The position numbers and the translations under genes were made by a program. Source: Eubacterium sp. An11 (lineage in GTDB: Bacteria > Bacillota > Clostridia > Lachnospirales > Lachnospiraceae). Taken from it: a stretch of DNA of 64,000 nt. Numbering within the stretch: the stretch's first letter is position 1; each line of letters opens with the position of its first letter. The notes below the pieces were generated by a model, which was not told the origin of the DNA, did no database searches, and worked only from the letters and a program-made list of their open reading frames with translations. The stretch spans positions 1 to 64,000 of the forward strand of contig NZ_NFLV01000011.1 in the NCBI RefSeq assembly GCF_002161065.1. The letters are read 5' to 3'. This document shows, piece after piece, positions 43,900 through 53,457 of this stretch.

Positions 43900-44442
43900 A
43901 TGTCACGAATTGGTAGATTACCTGTTGAAATCCCTGCTGGTGTTGAAGTTACCGTAGCAGAGAACAACGTAGTGACTGTGAAAGGTCCAAAAGGAACACT
44001 GACAGAAAGTCTTCCTGTGGAAATGGACATCAAAATTGAAGATAATCATGTTGTTGTAACAAGACCGAACGACTTAAAGAAAATGAAATCTTTACACGGT
44101 CTTACAAGAACACTGATCGCAAATATGGTAACAGGTGTTACAAAAGGATACGAAAAAGTTCTGGAGATCAACGGTGTTGGTTACAGAGCACAGAAACAGG
44201 GTAAGAAACTTATCCTCTCCCTCGGATATTCTCATCCGGTAGAAATGGAAGACCCGGAAGGTCTGGAATCTGTACTGGACGGACAGAATAAGATCACGAT
44301 CAAAGGTATTGACAAACAGAAAGTTGGTCAGTACGCAGCTGAGATCAGAGATAAGAGAAGACCGGAACCTTACAAAGGTAAAGGTATCAAATACGCTGAT
44401 GAGGTTATCAGACGTAAAGTTGGTAAGACAGGTAAGAAATAA
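43900..44442 (+). CDS. rplF: 50S ribosomal protein L6
   Basis: 180 residues (uL6), two L6 repeats. [18 protein letters not shown] and the C-terminal [21 protein letters not shown] are diagnostic. Preceded by a stable hairpin and AAGGAGG. Confidence 0.98.
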   Translation: MSRIGRLPVEIPAGVEVTVAENNVVTVKGPKGTLTESLPVEMDIKIEDNHVVVTRPNDLKKMKSLHGLTRTLIANMVTGVTKGYEKVLEINGVGYRAQKQGKKLILSLGYSHPVEMEDPEGLESVLDGQNKITIKGIDKQKVGQYAAEIRDKRRPEPYKGKGIKYADEVIRRKVGKTGKK

Positions 44443-44458
44443 TTAGGAGGACGTAAGA

Positions 44459-44827
44459 ATGATTAGTAAAAAATCAAGAAGTGAAGTACGTGTTAAAAAA
44501 CATAGAAGACTTCGTAACCGCATCAGCGGAACCGCTTCTACTCCGCGTTTAGCCGTATTTAGAAGTAACAATCATATGTACGCTCAGATTATTGACGACG
44601 TCGCTCAGCATACTCTCGTTTCAGCTTCTACAGTACAGAAGGACGTAAAGGCAGAACTCGAAAAAACCAACGATGTTGCTGCGGCAAAATACCTGGGAAC
44701 AGTAATCGCAAAGAGAGCACTGGAAAAAGGTATTACATCAGTTGTCTTTGACAGAGGCGGATACATTTATCAGGGCAAAGTTCAGGCTCTGGCAGAAGCA
44801 GCCCGTGAAGCTGGTCTGAATTTCTAA
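44459..44827 (+). CDS. rplR: 50S ribosomal protein L18
   Basis: 122 residues (uL18). [24 protein letters not shown] is the 5S-rRNA-binding N-terminus; the family end [17 protein letters not shown] is present. Confidence 0.98.
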   Translation: MISKKSRSEVRVKKHRRLRNRISGTASTPRLAVFRSNNHMYAQIIDDVAQHTLVSASTVQKDVKAELEKTNDVAAAKYLGTVIAKRALEKGITSVVFDRGGYIYQGKVQALAEAAREAGLNF

Positions 44828-44842
44828 CAAGGAGGAAATAAC

Positions 44843-45346
44843 ATGAAGCGTGAATTAATTGATGCTAGTCAATTAGAATTACAGGAAACAGTAGTATCAA
44901 TCAAACGTGTTACCAAAGTAGTAAAGGGTGGACGTAACATGCGTTTTGCTGCTCTGGTAGTCGTTGGTGATAAAAACGGTCATGTTGGAGCTGGTTTAGG
45001 AAAAGCAATCGAGATCCCTGAAGCAATCCGCAAGGGAAAAGAAGCTGCTATGAAAAAACTGGTTGAGGTACCTGTAAATGAAGTAGGTTCCATTCCACAT
45101 GATTTCATCGGCAAATTCGGCAGCGCTTCCGTACTGCTGAAGACATCCCCAGAAGGTACCGGTATCATCGCCGGAGGTCCTTCCCGTGCCGTACTGGAGC
45201 TGGCCGGATACAAAAATATCCGTTCCAAAGCACTGGGCTCCAACAATAAACAGAACGTTGTACTTGCTACAATCGAAGGTCTGAAAGCTATGAAGACACC
45301 GGAAGAAGTTGCGAGACTTCGCGGCAAATCCGTTGATGAGCTCTAA
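44843..45346 (+). CDS. rpsE: 30S ribosomal protein S5
   Basis: 167 residues (uS5). Double-stranded-RNA-binding-like N-terminal domain ([23 protein letters not shown]) and C-terminal domain with [22 protein letters not shown]. Contributes to decoding accuracy. Confidence 0.98.
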   Translation: MKRELIDASQLELQETVVSIKRVTKVVKGGRNMRFAALVVVGDKNGHVGAGLGKAIEIPEAIRKGKEAAMKKLVEVPVNEVGSIPHDFIGKFGSASVLLKTSPEGTGIIAGGPSRAVLELAGYKNIRSKALGSNNKQNVVLATIEGLKAMKTPEEVARLRGKSVDEL

Positions 45347-45361
45347 AAGGAGGGAACGAAG

Positions 45362-45544
45362 ATGGCAGATAAATTAAGAATCACATTAGTTAAGTCTCCT
45401 ATCGGTGCTATCCCAAAACAGAGAGCAACTGTAGCAGCCCTGGGACTTAAAAAATTACACAAAACAGTTGAAATGCCTGACAATGATGCCATCCGCGGCA
45501 TGATTTGGCATGTGAGACATCTCGTAAAAGTTGAAGAGATTTAG
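45362..45544 (+). CDS. rpmD: 50S ribosomal protein L30
   Basis: 60 residues (uL30). [24 protein letters not shown] and the [14 protein letters not shown] end are typical of bacterial L30. Confidence 0.98.
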   Translation: MADKLRITLVKSPIGAIPKQRATVAALGLKKLHKTVEMPDNDAIRGMIWHVRHLVKVEEI

Positions 45545-45568
45545 TTGCAGATAAGGAGGTATCCGTAA

Positions 45569-46012
45569 ATGAATTTATCCAATTTACATCCTGCTGCAGG
45601 TTCTAAACACAGCGATGCATTTCGTGTAGGCCGTGGACATGGTTCAGGAAATGGCAAAACAGCAGGCAGAGGACAGAAAGGACAGAAATCCCGTTCCGGC
45701 GGAAATGTCCGTGTAGGTTTTGAAGGCGGTCAGATGCCTTTATACAGACGAATCCCTAAGAGAGGATTCACCTGCATCAACTCCAAAAAGATCATCGGAA
45801 TCAATGTTTCCGAGCTTGAAAGATTTGACGCAGACAGCGTAGTGACAATTGAAACATTAAAAGAGGCAGGAATGGTTAAGAACTCTTTTGATGGTGTAAA
45901 AATTCTTGGAAATGGAGATTTAAGCAAGAAGCTTACAGTTCAGGTTAACGCGTTCTCCAAGAGCGCAATTGCCAAGATTGAAGCTGCTGGCGGAAAAGCC
46001 GAGGTGATCTAA
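45569..46012 (+). CDS. rplO: 50S ribosomal protein L15
   Basis: 147 residues (uL15). NLSNLHPAAGSKHSDAFRVGRGHGSGNGKTAGRG (abridged) and GFEGGQMPLYRRIPKRGF identify it. TAA overlaps the secY ATG (TAATG). Confidence 0.98.
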   Translation: MNLSNLHPAAGSKHSDAFRVGRGHGSGNGKTAGRGQKGQKSRSGGNVRVGFEGGQMPLYRRIPKRGFTCINSKKIIGINVSELERFDADSVVTIETLKEAGMVKNSFDGVKILGNGDLSKKLTVQVNAFSKSAIAKIEAAGGKAEVI

Positions 46013-47325
46013 TGTTTGAAACTCTCAGAAATGCTCTGAAAGTAAAGGACATCAGAAGAAAGCTTCTCTTTACGCTTTTTATCTTAATTATAACGAGGCT
46101 GGGCAGTCAGTTGCCGATTCCGGGAATTGACAGTGCCCGCATCAGCGAATATCTGAATTCGCTGATGGGAGACTCTTTTAACCTGCTGAATTCCTTTACT
46201 GGCGGATCGTTTGAGTCAATGTCCGTTTTTGCGCTGAACGTAACACCATATATCACATCTTCCATCATTATACAGCTTCTTACCATTGCCATTCCGGCAC
46301 TGGAGGAAATGCATCGTGATGGAGAAGACGGACGTAAAAAGATAAACACTATCACGAGATTTGTGACACTGGGACTGGCTGTTCTTGAGAGTGCCGGTCT
46401 GGCCATCGGATTCGGACGTCAGGGCCTGTTATCTGACTTCAGTCCGCTGATTGTGATCGAAATGATCGTGTGCCTGACAGCCGGTGCCGTATTTGTTATG
46501 TGGCTGGGTGAGCAGATTACCGATAAGGGCGTGGGCAATGGTATTTCCATTATCCTTCTTATCAACATCGTATCCCGTATGCCAGGTGACTTCTATAACC
46601 TGTATCAGAAATTTGTGCAGGGTAAACAGATTGGCGGCATTGTTATTGCGGTAGTGGTTATTTTGGCTATTATCATCGGAACTTTTGTTCTGACGATACT
46701 TTTAAATGATGCAGAAAGACGCATCCCTGTACAGTATTCAAAGAAACTGCAGGGAAGAAAACAGATTGGTGGACAGGGCTCCGTGCTGCCTGTAAAGGTG
46801 AACACAGCCAGTGTTATCCCAATCATCTTTTCCTCTTCATTGTTGCAGTTTCCTCTGGTTATTGAGCAGCTGGTGGGCGCAAATCCGGATGGAATTCCGG
46901 GATTTATCTTTGCCTGCCTGAATCAGTCCAACTGGTGTGACCCGGAACATCCGGCACGTTCCATTGGTCTGGTTGTATATCTGCTTCTTACCGTATTGTT
47001 TGCGTATTTCTATACGTCGATTACTTTTAATCCGCTAGAGATCGCCAACAATATGAAGAAACAGGGTGGCTTCATCCCGGGCATCCGTCCAGGTAAGCCG
47101 ACAGTGGATTATCTGAATTCGATTCTGAACTACGTAATCTTCATCGGAGCGATCGGTCTGTGTATCATCGCAGTAATCCCGATTTTCTTCAATGGATATT
47201 TCGGAGCAAATGTTTCCTTCGGCGGAACTTCCCTGATCATTATTGCCGGAGTTGTACTGGAGACAATCAAACAGATTGAATCACAGATGCTGGTAAGACA
47301 TTACACAGGATTTTTAAGTGATTAA
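46012..47325 (+). CDS. secY: Protein translocase subunit SecY
   Basis: 437 residues, ten membrane helices, with the plug-region/helix-2 TGGSFESMSVFALNVTPYITSSI and the NPLEIANNMKKQGGFIPGIRPGKPT loop near helix 8 that binds the ribosome and SecA. Coupled to rplO. In many Firmicutes adk follows directly; here a terminator-like element and a 7.8-kb block intervene. Confidence 0.98.
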   Translation: MFETLRNALKVKDIRRKLLFTLFILIITRLGSQLPIPGIDSARISEYLNSLMGDSFNLLNSFTGGSFESMSVFALNVTPYITSSIIIQLLTIAIPALEEMHRDGEDGRKKINTITRFVTLGLAVLESAGLAIGFGRQGLLSDFSPLIVIEMIVCLTAGAVFVMWLGEQITDKGVGNGISIILLINIVSRMPGDFYNLYQKFVQGKQIGGIVIAVVVILAIIIGTFVLTILLNDAERRIPVQYSKKLQGRKQIGGQGSVLPVKVNTASVIPIIFSSSLLQFPLVIEQLVGANPDGIPGFIFACLNQSNWCDPEHPARSIGLVVYLLLTVLFAYFYTSITFNPLEIANNMKKQGGFIPGIRPGKPTVDYLNSILNYVIFIGAIGLCIIAVIPIFFNGYFGANVSFGGTSLIIIAGVVLETIKQIESQMLVRHYTGFLSD

Positions 47326-47351
47326 ATTTGAATAAATAATATACGTTTAGG

Positions 47352-47453
47352 CAGTCGTTTGGATGACGCCTTCGATCAAGACAACAGAAGCAGGATAGTG
47401 CCTGCATCTCAGTTTGTCCTGATCTGAAGGAAGAATCAGACGGCTGTTTTTTT
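47352..47453 (+). terminator. Multibranched terminator-like element after secY
   Basis: CAGTCGTTTG (47352-47361) pairs with CAGACGGCTG (47437-47446) with two G:U pairs, followed by seven T. Inside, GCAGG/CCTGC (47390-47394, 47401-47405) makes a hairpin. It would end the spc transcript after secY. The long interior is unusual for a simple terminator. The rest of the gap to 47654 holds the promoter and attenuator described next. Confidence 0.65.
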
Positions 47454-47521
47454 AGATTTTCTTTCATTTTGTGTATGGAATCGGATTTTCTTTAGCTTTT
47501 CTTTCATATGGGAGTCTTCTG

Positions 47522-47549
47522 TTGAAATGAGCAAAATACAGAGTATAAT
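47522..47549 (+). promoter_or_regulatory. Promoter of the glycosyltransferase-yfhO operon
   Basis: TTGAAA (47522-47527) and TATAAT (47544-47549), 16-bp spacer, about 105 bp before the start codon. Confidence 0.65.
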
Positions 47550-47571
47550 ATATAATATTATTGTAACTTAG

Positions 47572-47635
47572 GACAATATAAAATCATTGATTTTTCTGGG
47601 GGGGGTATAATAAACTATACCCTTTTTATATTGTC
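47572..47635 (+). promoter_or_regulatory. Attenuator-like double hairpin with an eight-G tract
   Basis: The inner hairpin GGGTATA (47603-47609)/TATACCC (47616-47622) is followed by five T, an intrinsic-terminator shape. The outer arms GACAATATAAAA (47572-47583) and TTTTATATTGTC (47624-47635) are perfect complements that would swallow the T run. A run of eight G (47598-47605) abuts a second TATAAT (47606-47611). The element ends 20 bp before the start codon, so it could switch expression on or off by RNA folding, a ligand/protein, or G-tract length change. Confidence 0.6.
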
Positions 47636-47654
47636 TGAAAACAGGAGGAAAAAT

Positions 47655-48614
47655 ATGAAACAGGAACTTTTATCAATTATCGTGCCGGCTTACAATGAAG
47701 AATCAACAGTGAAAATTTTCCTGGAAGAAACAGAAAAATATACGGCGGAGATGCCAGTTGATGTGGAATATCTCTTTGTGGATGATGGTTCCACGGATAA
47801 TACCATGGAGAAGCTTAGGGATCTGAGCGAAAAAAACGAGAAAGTACATTATCTCTCCTTCTCCAGAAATTTTGGGAAGGAAGCAGCCATATATGCGGGG
47901 ATGCAGTATTCCCGCGGGGATTATGTGGTCATCATGGATGCAGATCTGCAGGACCCGCCGTCTTTGCTCCCGGAAATGTACAGGCTCATCACAGAGGAAC
48001 AATACGACTGTGTGGGGAGCCGAAGGGTGGACAGAAAAGGAGAACCGCCGATTCGCTCTTTTTTTGCCCGGATGTTTTACAGAATGATCAACCGCATGTC
48101 AAAAACAGATGTGGTGGATGGAGCCAGAGATTTTCAGATGATGCGGCGGAAAGTGGTGGATGCCATTTTGTCCATGCCGGAGAAGAACCGTTTTTCCAAA
48201 GGTATTTTCGGCTGGGTCGGTTTTAAAAAGAAGTGGCTGGAATACGAAAATATAGAACGGGTGGCAGGAGAGACCAAATGGTCTTTCTGGAAACTTTTAG
48301 TTTACGCGCTGGACGGAATCGTCGCCTTCACCACGGTTCCCCTGGTTTTTTCTTCATTGCTGGGGATCTTGTTCTGTCTTGCTGCACTGATTATGATCGT
48401 ATTTATTATTGTCAAAACTGTTGTATTCGGAGATCCCACCACAGGCTGGCCGTCTCTGGCTTGTATCGTTATCTTTGTATCGGGTGTACAGCTTTTTTGT
48501 ATCGGTATACTGGGACAGTATCTGGCCAAGACCTACATTGAAACTAAAAACCGGCCGATTTTTCTGGTGGAAGAGACAAATATAAAAGAAAAACCGGAAA
48601 TAAATCAGAGATGA
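47655..48614 (+). CDS. Family 2 glycosyltransferase, CsbB/GtrB-like
   Basis: 319 residues. GT-A domain with LSIIVPAYNEEST, VDDGSTDNT and the DxD-like MDADLQDPP, then two C-terminal membrane helices (about 228-255 and 265-295). Such enzymes transfer a sugar from UDP-sugar to undecaprenyl phosphate on the inner membrane face. ATG 47655 follows AGGAGG (47643-47648). The next gene encodes a YfhO protein, the partner known from B. subtilis csbB-yfhO and Listeria teichoic acid glycosylation. Confidence 0.92.
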   Translation: MKQELLSIIVPAYNEESTVKIFLEETEKYTAEMPVDVEYLFVDDGSTDNTMEKLRDLSEKNEKVHYLSFSRNFGKEAAIYAGMQYSRGDYVVIMDADLQDPPSLLPEMYRLITEEQYDCVGSRRVDRKGEPPIRSFFARMFYRMINRMSKTDVVDGARDFQMMRRKVVDAILSMPEKNRFSKGIFGWVGFKKKWLEYENIERVAGETKWSFWKLLVYALDGIVAFTTVPLVFSSLLGILFCLAALIMIVFIIVKTVVFGDPTTGWPSLACIVIFVSGVQLFCIGILGQYLAKTYIETKNRPIFLVEETNIKEKPEINQR

Positions 48615-48638
48615 TCAACAAGAAAGAGAGAAAGACAA

Positions 48639-51464
48639 ATGAAGTTTAGCAAAAGAAGAAAGGAAATATTGTCGTATATTGGTATTTACACAGTTGTATT
48701 TATTTTAATGTGCCTGCTGGTGTTTCAGCAATTCTGGTCAGAGGGAAGATCGTTTGTGTGGCAGATAGACGGATGGAATCAGCATTATAAGGCGCTGCAG
48801 TTTTATTCAGACTGGCTGCAGGGAATCGTGAGAAATCTTGTGGAGAATCATCAGCTGGCCATTCCGCTCTGGAGTCAGTGCATTGGATTTGGCAGCGATA
48901 TCGTTACTACTTTACACTACTATGTCATAGGAGATCCCTTATGTCTGTTATCCGTATTTGTCCCGGACAGGTACATGGTGAATTTTTATGATGGAATGAT
49001 TCTTCTGCGTCTGTATCTGGCAGGGCTGGCGTTTGGCGCCTTCTGCTGCTGCAGGAGAAACCGGAATGTCAGAGAAGGGCATATGAATTTCTCTGCGGAA
49101 GATAACAGAAAGGACAGGCTGATAGCCATAACGGGAATGCTGGCGGCATCCATGATCTACCTTTTTTCCGCTTATGCCTTGGTCATGGGGCTTCATCACC
49201 CGTATTTTTTAAATCCAATGATCTATCTGCCGCTGATGCTCATAGGAGTGGAAAAAATACTGGAGAAGAAATCACCGGCGCTTTTCATCGCCATGGTCTG
49301 TCTCAGCGCCGTCAACAATTTCTATTTCTTTTATATCATCGGATGTAACGTGATCGTCTATGTGCTGATTCGTCTGTTCACCCGATACGGCCTTCGCCGG
49401 TGGAAAAAGCTGGTGGGAAATCTGATGAAGATTGCCGGATATGCAGTGACAGGTGCCTGTCTTGCCGGTGTGATGCTGATTCCGGTGCTGAATCTTCTGT
49501 CACGGACTGCCCGGATTTCCAGAAAGTCGGGAATAGAACTTTTTTATGAAGGAGATTTTTATAAGAATCTGCCGGTCTTATTTTTTACATCGACACCGAC
49601 GCTGCCCCATCATACAGCCATGGTATTTTCTTTCGTGGCATTTTTCTGCCTGCTGCTGTTGTTCATGGACCGGAAGAAACATCTGGAGCTTAAAGCAGCT
49701 TTTCTTACATTGACTGCAGTCGCGTGTCTGCCGCTGATGGGAAAGATTTTTCATGGCTTTGCCTATTCCTCCAACCGATGGATGTTTGGCTATGTTCTGC
49801 TCGTGGCATGTATTGTGTCAGTGGAATGGAGAACACTGTTCTCTTTAAGTACAAAGAAGCTGGCGGTGCTGGCTGTCTCGGCGGCGGCGGCCGGCGGTTA
49901 TCTTTTATGGCGCAGAGAGATAGCGGTCACCGAAGAGATTCTTTTTATCCTGGCATTTATGGCGGTGGGAATCTGTGTGCTTGCCTTGTCCCATATGGAA
50001 TGGAGGCACCTTAAGGCTGGCTTGTCTTCTGTCATTATGCTGGTTCTGGTCGCAGCGTCTGTGGGAACCAATGCCTTTTATAATTTTTCAGAGAGAGGGA
50101 ATAACAGAGCTTCTGAATACAGATACAAGGAGGTTGTGAGAACGGATCTCAATGCTCCGGTGGACACTGCAGTGAAAAAGATAGCGGGGGATGATGTGAA
50201 AGAGGCACGTTATTCCGCTGCCTTTGATCTCATTGAGAGAAATTCCACTTTAAAGAGCGGCCTGATGTCCACCCATTTTTACTGGAGTCTGACAGATAAA
50301 CTGCCAGAGCAATTTTTCAAAGAGATGGGAGTCAATAATAAAACAGATTATAATTACCGGGGACTGGATGGCAGAACGGTACTGAATACTCTGGCGGGAG
50401 TGAAATATTATGTGGTGCAGACCGGGGATACAGACAGCCTGCCTTATGGATACGTGAAGAAGGGAAGCTGTCAGATCAGGACAAACCGGGGGCAGAAGAG
50501 TTACAGTGTATATGAGAATCAATTTGCCCTTCCCCTGGGATACACTTATGACAGCTATATGGACAGAGAAACCTATGAAAAAATGAACGAACAGGACAAA
50601 GAGAAGGGAATGTTACAAAGTGTCCTTCTGGAAAAAGATCTGCCGGGTTATAAGAAGGAATCGCCGGAGCCTACTTCCCGTGTGTTGTCCTGGGAAATAG
50701 AGAAAGCGGACGGTGTTTCCGTGGAAGGAAGAAACGACGGAGATGGAAACAGTGAAGACGCTTCACAAAACGGAATCCGTTTTCGGGTGAAAAAGGCCAA
50801 TGCCAGCATTACCCTGAAACTCATGGACAAAATTCCTGATGCAGAAACAGCAGTGATGGTGAAGGGACTGGAATATAAAGGACAGAAACGGGATATCAGA
50901 CAGATCAATCTCCGTATAGACGGAAAATCCGGAAGAAAACACGGAGTGCAAAAACGTCTGACATATCTGACGCCGCGCCACGTGAGATACAGCGGAAGGA
51001 AAGATTATCTTATTCATCTGGGATGGAGCGAAAAAGGCCGGGATGAGATTACCATATATTTTCCTCGAAGAGGCCGCTACAGCACGGACAAATTCCAGGT
51101 GCTCGGACAGACCATGAAAGGGTATGCGGAGGAAACCGCTGCCAGGAAGGAGAACGTACTGGAAAACATGGAGATAGGAACCAACCGGATCAGCGGACAG
51201 ATTCACCTGTCAGAAAATAAAATCCTATGTCTTGCCTTTCCGTATTCCACCGGGTGGACCGCCTGGGTGGACGGAGAAAAGACGGAAATCCTCCAGGCCA
51301 ACACCATGTTCATGGCAATTCCTCTGGAAAAGGGCAGTCACGACATTGTATTGACTTACCGGACTCCGGGGCTGACAATGGGAATTGGTTTTTCGGCGCT
51401 TGGAGCAGCCCTCTGTGTCATAATTGCTGTGAAAAGAAGATATAACAGAATAAAAATGTTATAG
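48639..51464 (+). CDS. YfhO-family membrane glycosyltransferase (GT-C type)
   Basis: 941 residues. A GT-C-like membrane part of about 12 helices (1-500; the first outside loop holds SFVWQIDGWNQHY, with an acidic residue typical for the active site), then a soluble outer region (about 505-900) and a last helix (about 908-930). The YfhO signature PYSTGWTAWVDGEKTEI is near 868. It is expected to take the sugar from the lipid carrier made by the preceding enzyme and place it on a wall polymer. Only 24 bp separate the two genes. Confidence 0.9.
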   Translation: MKFSKRRKEILSYIGIYTVVFILMCLLVFQQFWSEGRSFVWQIDGWNQHYKALQFYSDWLQGIVRNLVENHQLAIPLWSQCIGFGSDIVTTLHYYVIGDPLCLLSVFVPDRYMVNFYDGMILLRLYLAGLAFGAFCCCRRNRNVREGHMNFSAEDNRKDRLIAITGMLAASMIYLFSAYALVMGLHHPYFLNPMIYLPLMLIGVEKILEKKSPALFIAMVCLSAVNNFYFFYIIGCNVIVYVLIRLFTRYGLRRWKKLVGNLMKIAGYAVTGACLAGVMLIPVLNLLSRTARISRKSGIELFYEGDFYKNLPVLFFTSTPTLPHHTAMVFSFVAFFCLLLLFMDRKKHLELKAAFLTLTAVACLPLMGKIFHGFAYSSNRWMFGYVLLVACIVSVEWRTLFSLSTKKLAVLAVSAAAAGGYLLWRREIAVTEEILFILAFMAVGICVLALSHMEWRHLKAGLSSVIMLVLVAASVGTNAFYNFSERGNNRASEYRYKEVVRTDLNAPVDTAVKKIAGDDVKEARYSAAFDLIERNSTLKSGLMSTHFYWSLTDKLPEQFFKEMGVNNKTDYNYRGLDGRTVLNTLAGVKYYVVQTGDTDSLPYGYVKKGSCQIRTNRGQKSYSVYENQFALPLGYTYDSYMDRETYEKMNEQDKEKGMLQSVLLEKDLPGYKKESPEPTSRVLSWEIEKADGVSVEGRNDGDGNSEDASQNGIRFRVKKANASITLKLMDKIPDAETAVMVKGLEYKGQKRDIRQINLRIDGKSGRKHGVQKRLTYLTPRHVRYSGRKDYLIHLGWSEKGRDEITIYFPRRGRYSTDKFQVLGQTMKGYAEETAARKENVLENMEIGTNRISGQIHLSENKILCLAFPYSTGWTAWVDGEKTEILQANTMFMAIPLEKGSHDIVLTYRTPGLTMGIGFSALGAALCVIIAVKRRYNRIKML

Positions 51465-51987
51465 AATTAACAAAATAAAAATTTTGTATTTGTTATATCT
51501 GCGTGAAAATGTACAAAAATTAAAATTTAGTACAAAAATAATTAAAATTTTAGATACTTTTTTAGCGATAAATTTAATAAAAAAAGAGAAAATGTACATT
51601 TTTGCACAAGACTCAAGGGTTACATTAGGCATTTTGTAAAAAATGTATAATTTACAATTTGGGAAAAATGCGGTAATATATATGCATAGAAACGAGTGAT
51701 AAAAAGCGGTCTTATTTGTATATTTTATGAAAAATGTGTGTGATTTTTTCATACACATTTGTGCAATTGGTAGACCTGATGGCTGATTTATGTACAAATA
51801 CTATATCTAACTTGCTGTCTGTGATGCCCAACGCAGGCGGTGGCTGGAATTTTTTTGGCCGGGAAATCTGCATGAAATTTATATACAAAATAAAAGCAGT
51901 CTGGTAATTTTGTAACAAATTTCTGCGGAGAAAGCATGGCTGGCCGTTTTCTTATCATGCGGGCAAAGCAAATGGAGGTAAAAAGAC
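51465..51987. other. AT-rich 523-bp intergenic region with hairpin and possible operator
   Basis: No open frame is convincing. TATAAT (51646-51651) is flanked by an inverted repeat TTGTAAA (51634-51640)/TTTACAA (51651-51657), a possible operator, but there is no -35. AAATGTGTGTG (51732-51742) pairs with CATACACATTT (51750-51760) around a T-rich loop. No strong terminator for yfhO is seen, apart from a TAACAAA/TTTGTTA dyad at its stop. Confidence 0.5.
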
Positions 51988-53430
51988 ATGTATGACATTA
52001 TTGTAATTGGTGCCGGCGTTGTCGGTACTTGTATTGCCAGAGAGCTTTCTAAATATCAGGCAAACGTTTGCGTGATTGACAAAGGTGACGATGTGGCATC
52101 TGGAACTTCAAAAGCAAACAGCGGTATTGTTCATGCCGGTTATGACTGTAAGCCTGGCACTCTGATGGCTAAGCTGAATGTACGTGGTAATGAGCTGTTA
52201 TATCAGCTGGCAGAGGAACTGGATTTCCCGATCAAGAAAAACGGTTCTCTGATTGTCTGTACAGTAGAATCTGAGAGAGGAAAACTGGACGAGCTGCTGG
52301 CACAGGCCAATGCCAACGGTGTTCCGGATGCAAGAATTGTGGAGAGAGACGAGCTTCTTCAGATGGAGCCGAACCTGTCCCCGAATTCTGTTGCAGCCCT
52401 TTACGTTCCGACCGGCGGAATCATCTGTCCGTTCAATCTTGCCATTGCCATGGGCGAGAACGCTGCAGTCAATGGCGTTGAATTTAAATTTGAGACAAAG
52501 GTAGAGAATATTGTAAAGAAAGACGGCTACTATGAGCTGGATACCAACAAAGGTGTCATGGAGACAAAAGCTGTTGTCAACGCTGCCGGTGTTTATGCAG
52601 ATGTAATGCATAACATGGTAAGCGAGAAGAAGATGAAGATCGTTGCCCGTAAAGGTGAATATCTGCTGATGGATAAGGAACTTGGCAATTACTTCACAGC
52701 GACAATCTTCCCGCTGCCGGGCCCGATGGGCAAGGGTGTTCTTACAGCTCCTACCATTCACGGCAATATGTTCGTAGGTCCTTCCGCAACAGATATCGAG
52801 GATAAAGAAGGCGTAAATACCACACAGGAAATCATCAATGATCTGGTAGATAAGGCTTCCAACAGTTATCTGACAAAGGATCGTCTTCCAATGAATAAAG
52901 TCATTACTTCTTTTGCCGGCCTTCGTGCCCACGAAGAACATCATGAATTTATCGTAGAAGAGGTTGCTGATGCACCGGGCTTCTTCGATGCAGCAGGTAT
53001 TGAATCTCCTGGTCTTACCAGCTCCCCTGCCATTGCAGAGATGATGGTTGGCCTGATCCAGGATAAATATCATTTCCCGAAGAATGAGAACTTCATTGCA
53101 AAGAGAAAAGGCATCGTTCACATGGAAGATCTCTCCATGGAAGAGAAGAACGAGATGATCAAGAAGAATCCTCAGTACGGCAACATCGTATGCCGTTGTG
53201 AGATGGTAACAGAGGGTGAGATCGTAGATGCCATCAATCGTCCGCTGGGCGCAAGATCCCTGGACGGCATCAAACGTCGTACCCGTCAGGGTATGGGCCG
53301 CTGCCAGGCTGGCTTCTGTACTCCAAGAACAATGGAAATTCTTTCAAGAGAACTTGGTATTCCTATGACAGAAATCACCAAGAAGGGTGAAGGTTCCAAT
53401 ATGTTAGTAGGAAAGATCAAAGAAGACTAA
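51988..53430 (+). CDS. GlpA-like FAD-dependent dehydrogenase with C-terminal BFD-type [2Fe-2S] domain
   Basis: 480 residues. N-terminal FAD fold (IGAGVVGTCIARELSKY, residues 7-23; GTSKANSGIVHAGYD) of the glycerol-3-phosphate/2-hydroxyglutarate dehydrogenase group, then a BFD-like domain with Cys402-x-Cys404 and Cys439-x4-Cys444. With the next two genes it forms the clostridial counterpart of anaerobic GlpABC, passing electrons from glycerol 3-phosphate or a similar hydroxy-acid. The substrate is inferred. The ribosome binding site is ATGGAGG (51971-51977). Confidence 0.88.
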   Translation: MYDIIVIGAGVVGTCIARELSKYQANVCVIDKGDDVASGTSKANSGIVHAGYDCKPGTLMAKLNVRGNELLYQLAEELDFPIKKNGSLIVCTVESERGKLDELLAQANANGVPDARIVERDELLQMEPNLSPNSVAALYVPTGGIICPFNLAIAMGENAAVNGVEFKFETKVENIVKKDGYYELDTNKGVMETKAVVNAAGVYADVMHNMVSEKKMKIVARKGEYLLMDKELGNYFTATIFPLPGPMGKGVLTAPTIHGNMFVGPSATDIEDKEGVNTTQEIINDLVDKASNSYLTKDRLPMNKVITSFAGLRAHEEHHEFIVEEVADAPGFFDAAGIESPGLTSSPAIAEMMVGLIQDKYHFPKNENFIAKRKGIVHMEDLSMEEKNEMIKKNPQYGNIVCRCEMVTEGEIVDAINRPLGARSLDGIKRRTRQGMGRCQAGFCTPRTMEILSRELGIPMTEITKKGEGSNMLVGKIKED

Positions 53431-53457
53431 GATTGAAAGAAAGTGAGGAATAATGCT

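Noticed and set aside
49724-50014. Second-frame ORF inside the yfhO gene
   Set aside because: Plain shadow frame within a well-supported coding region.
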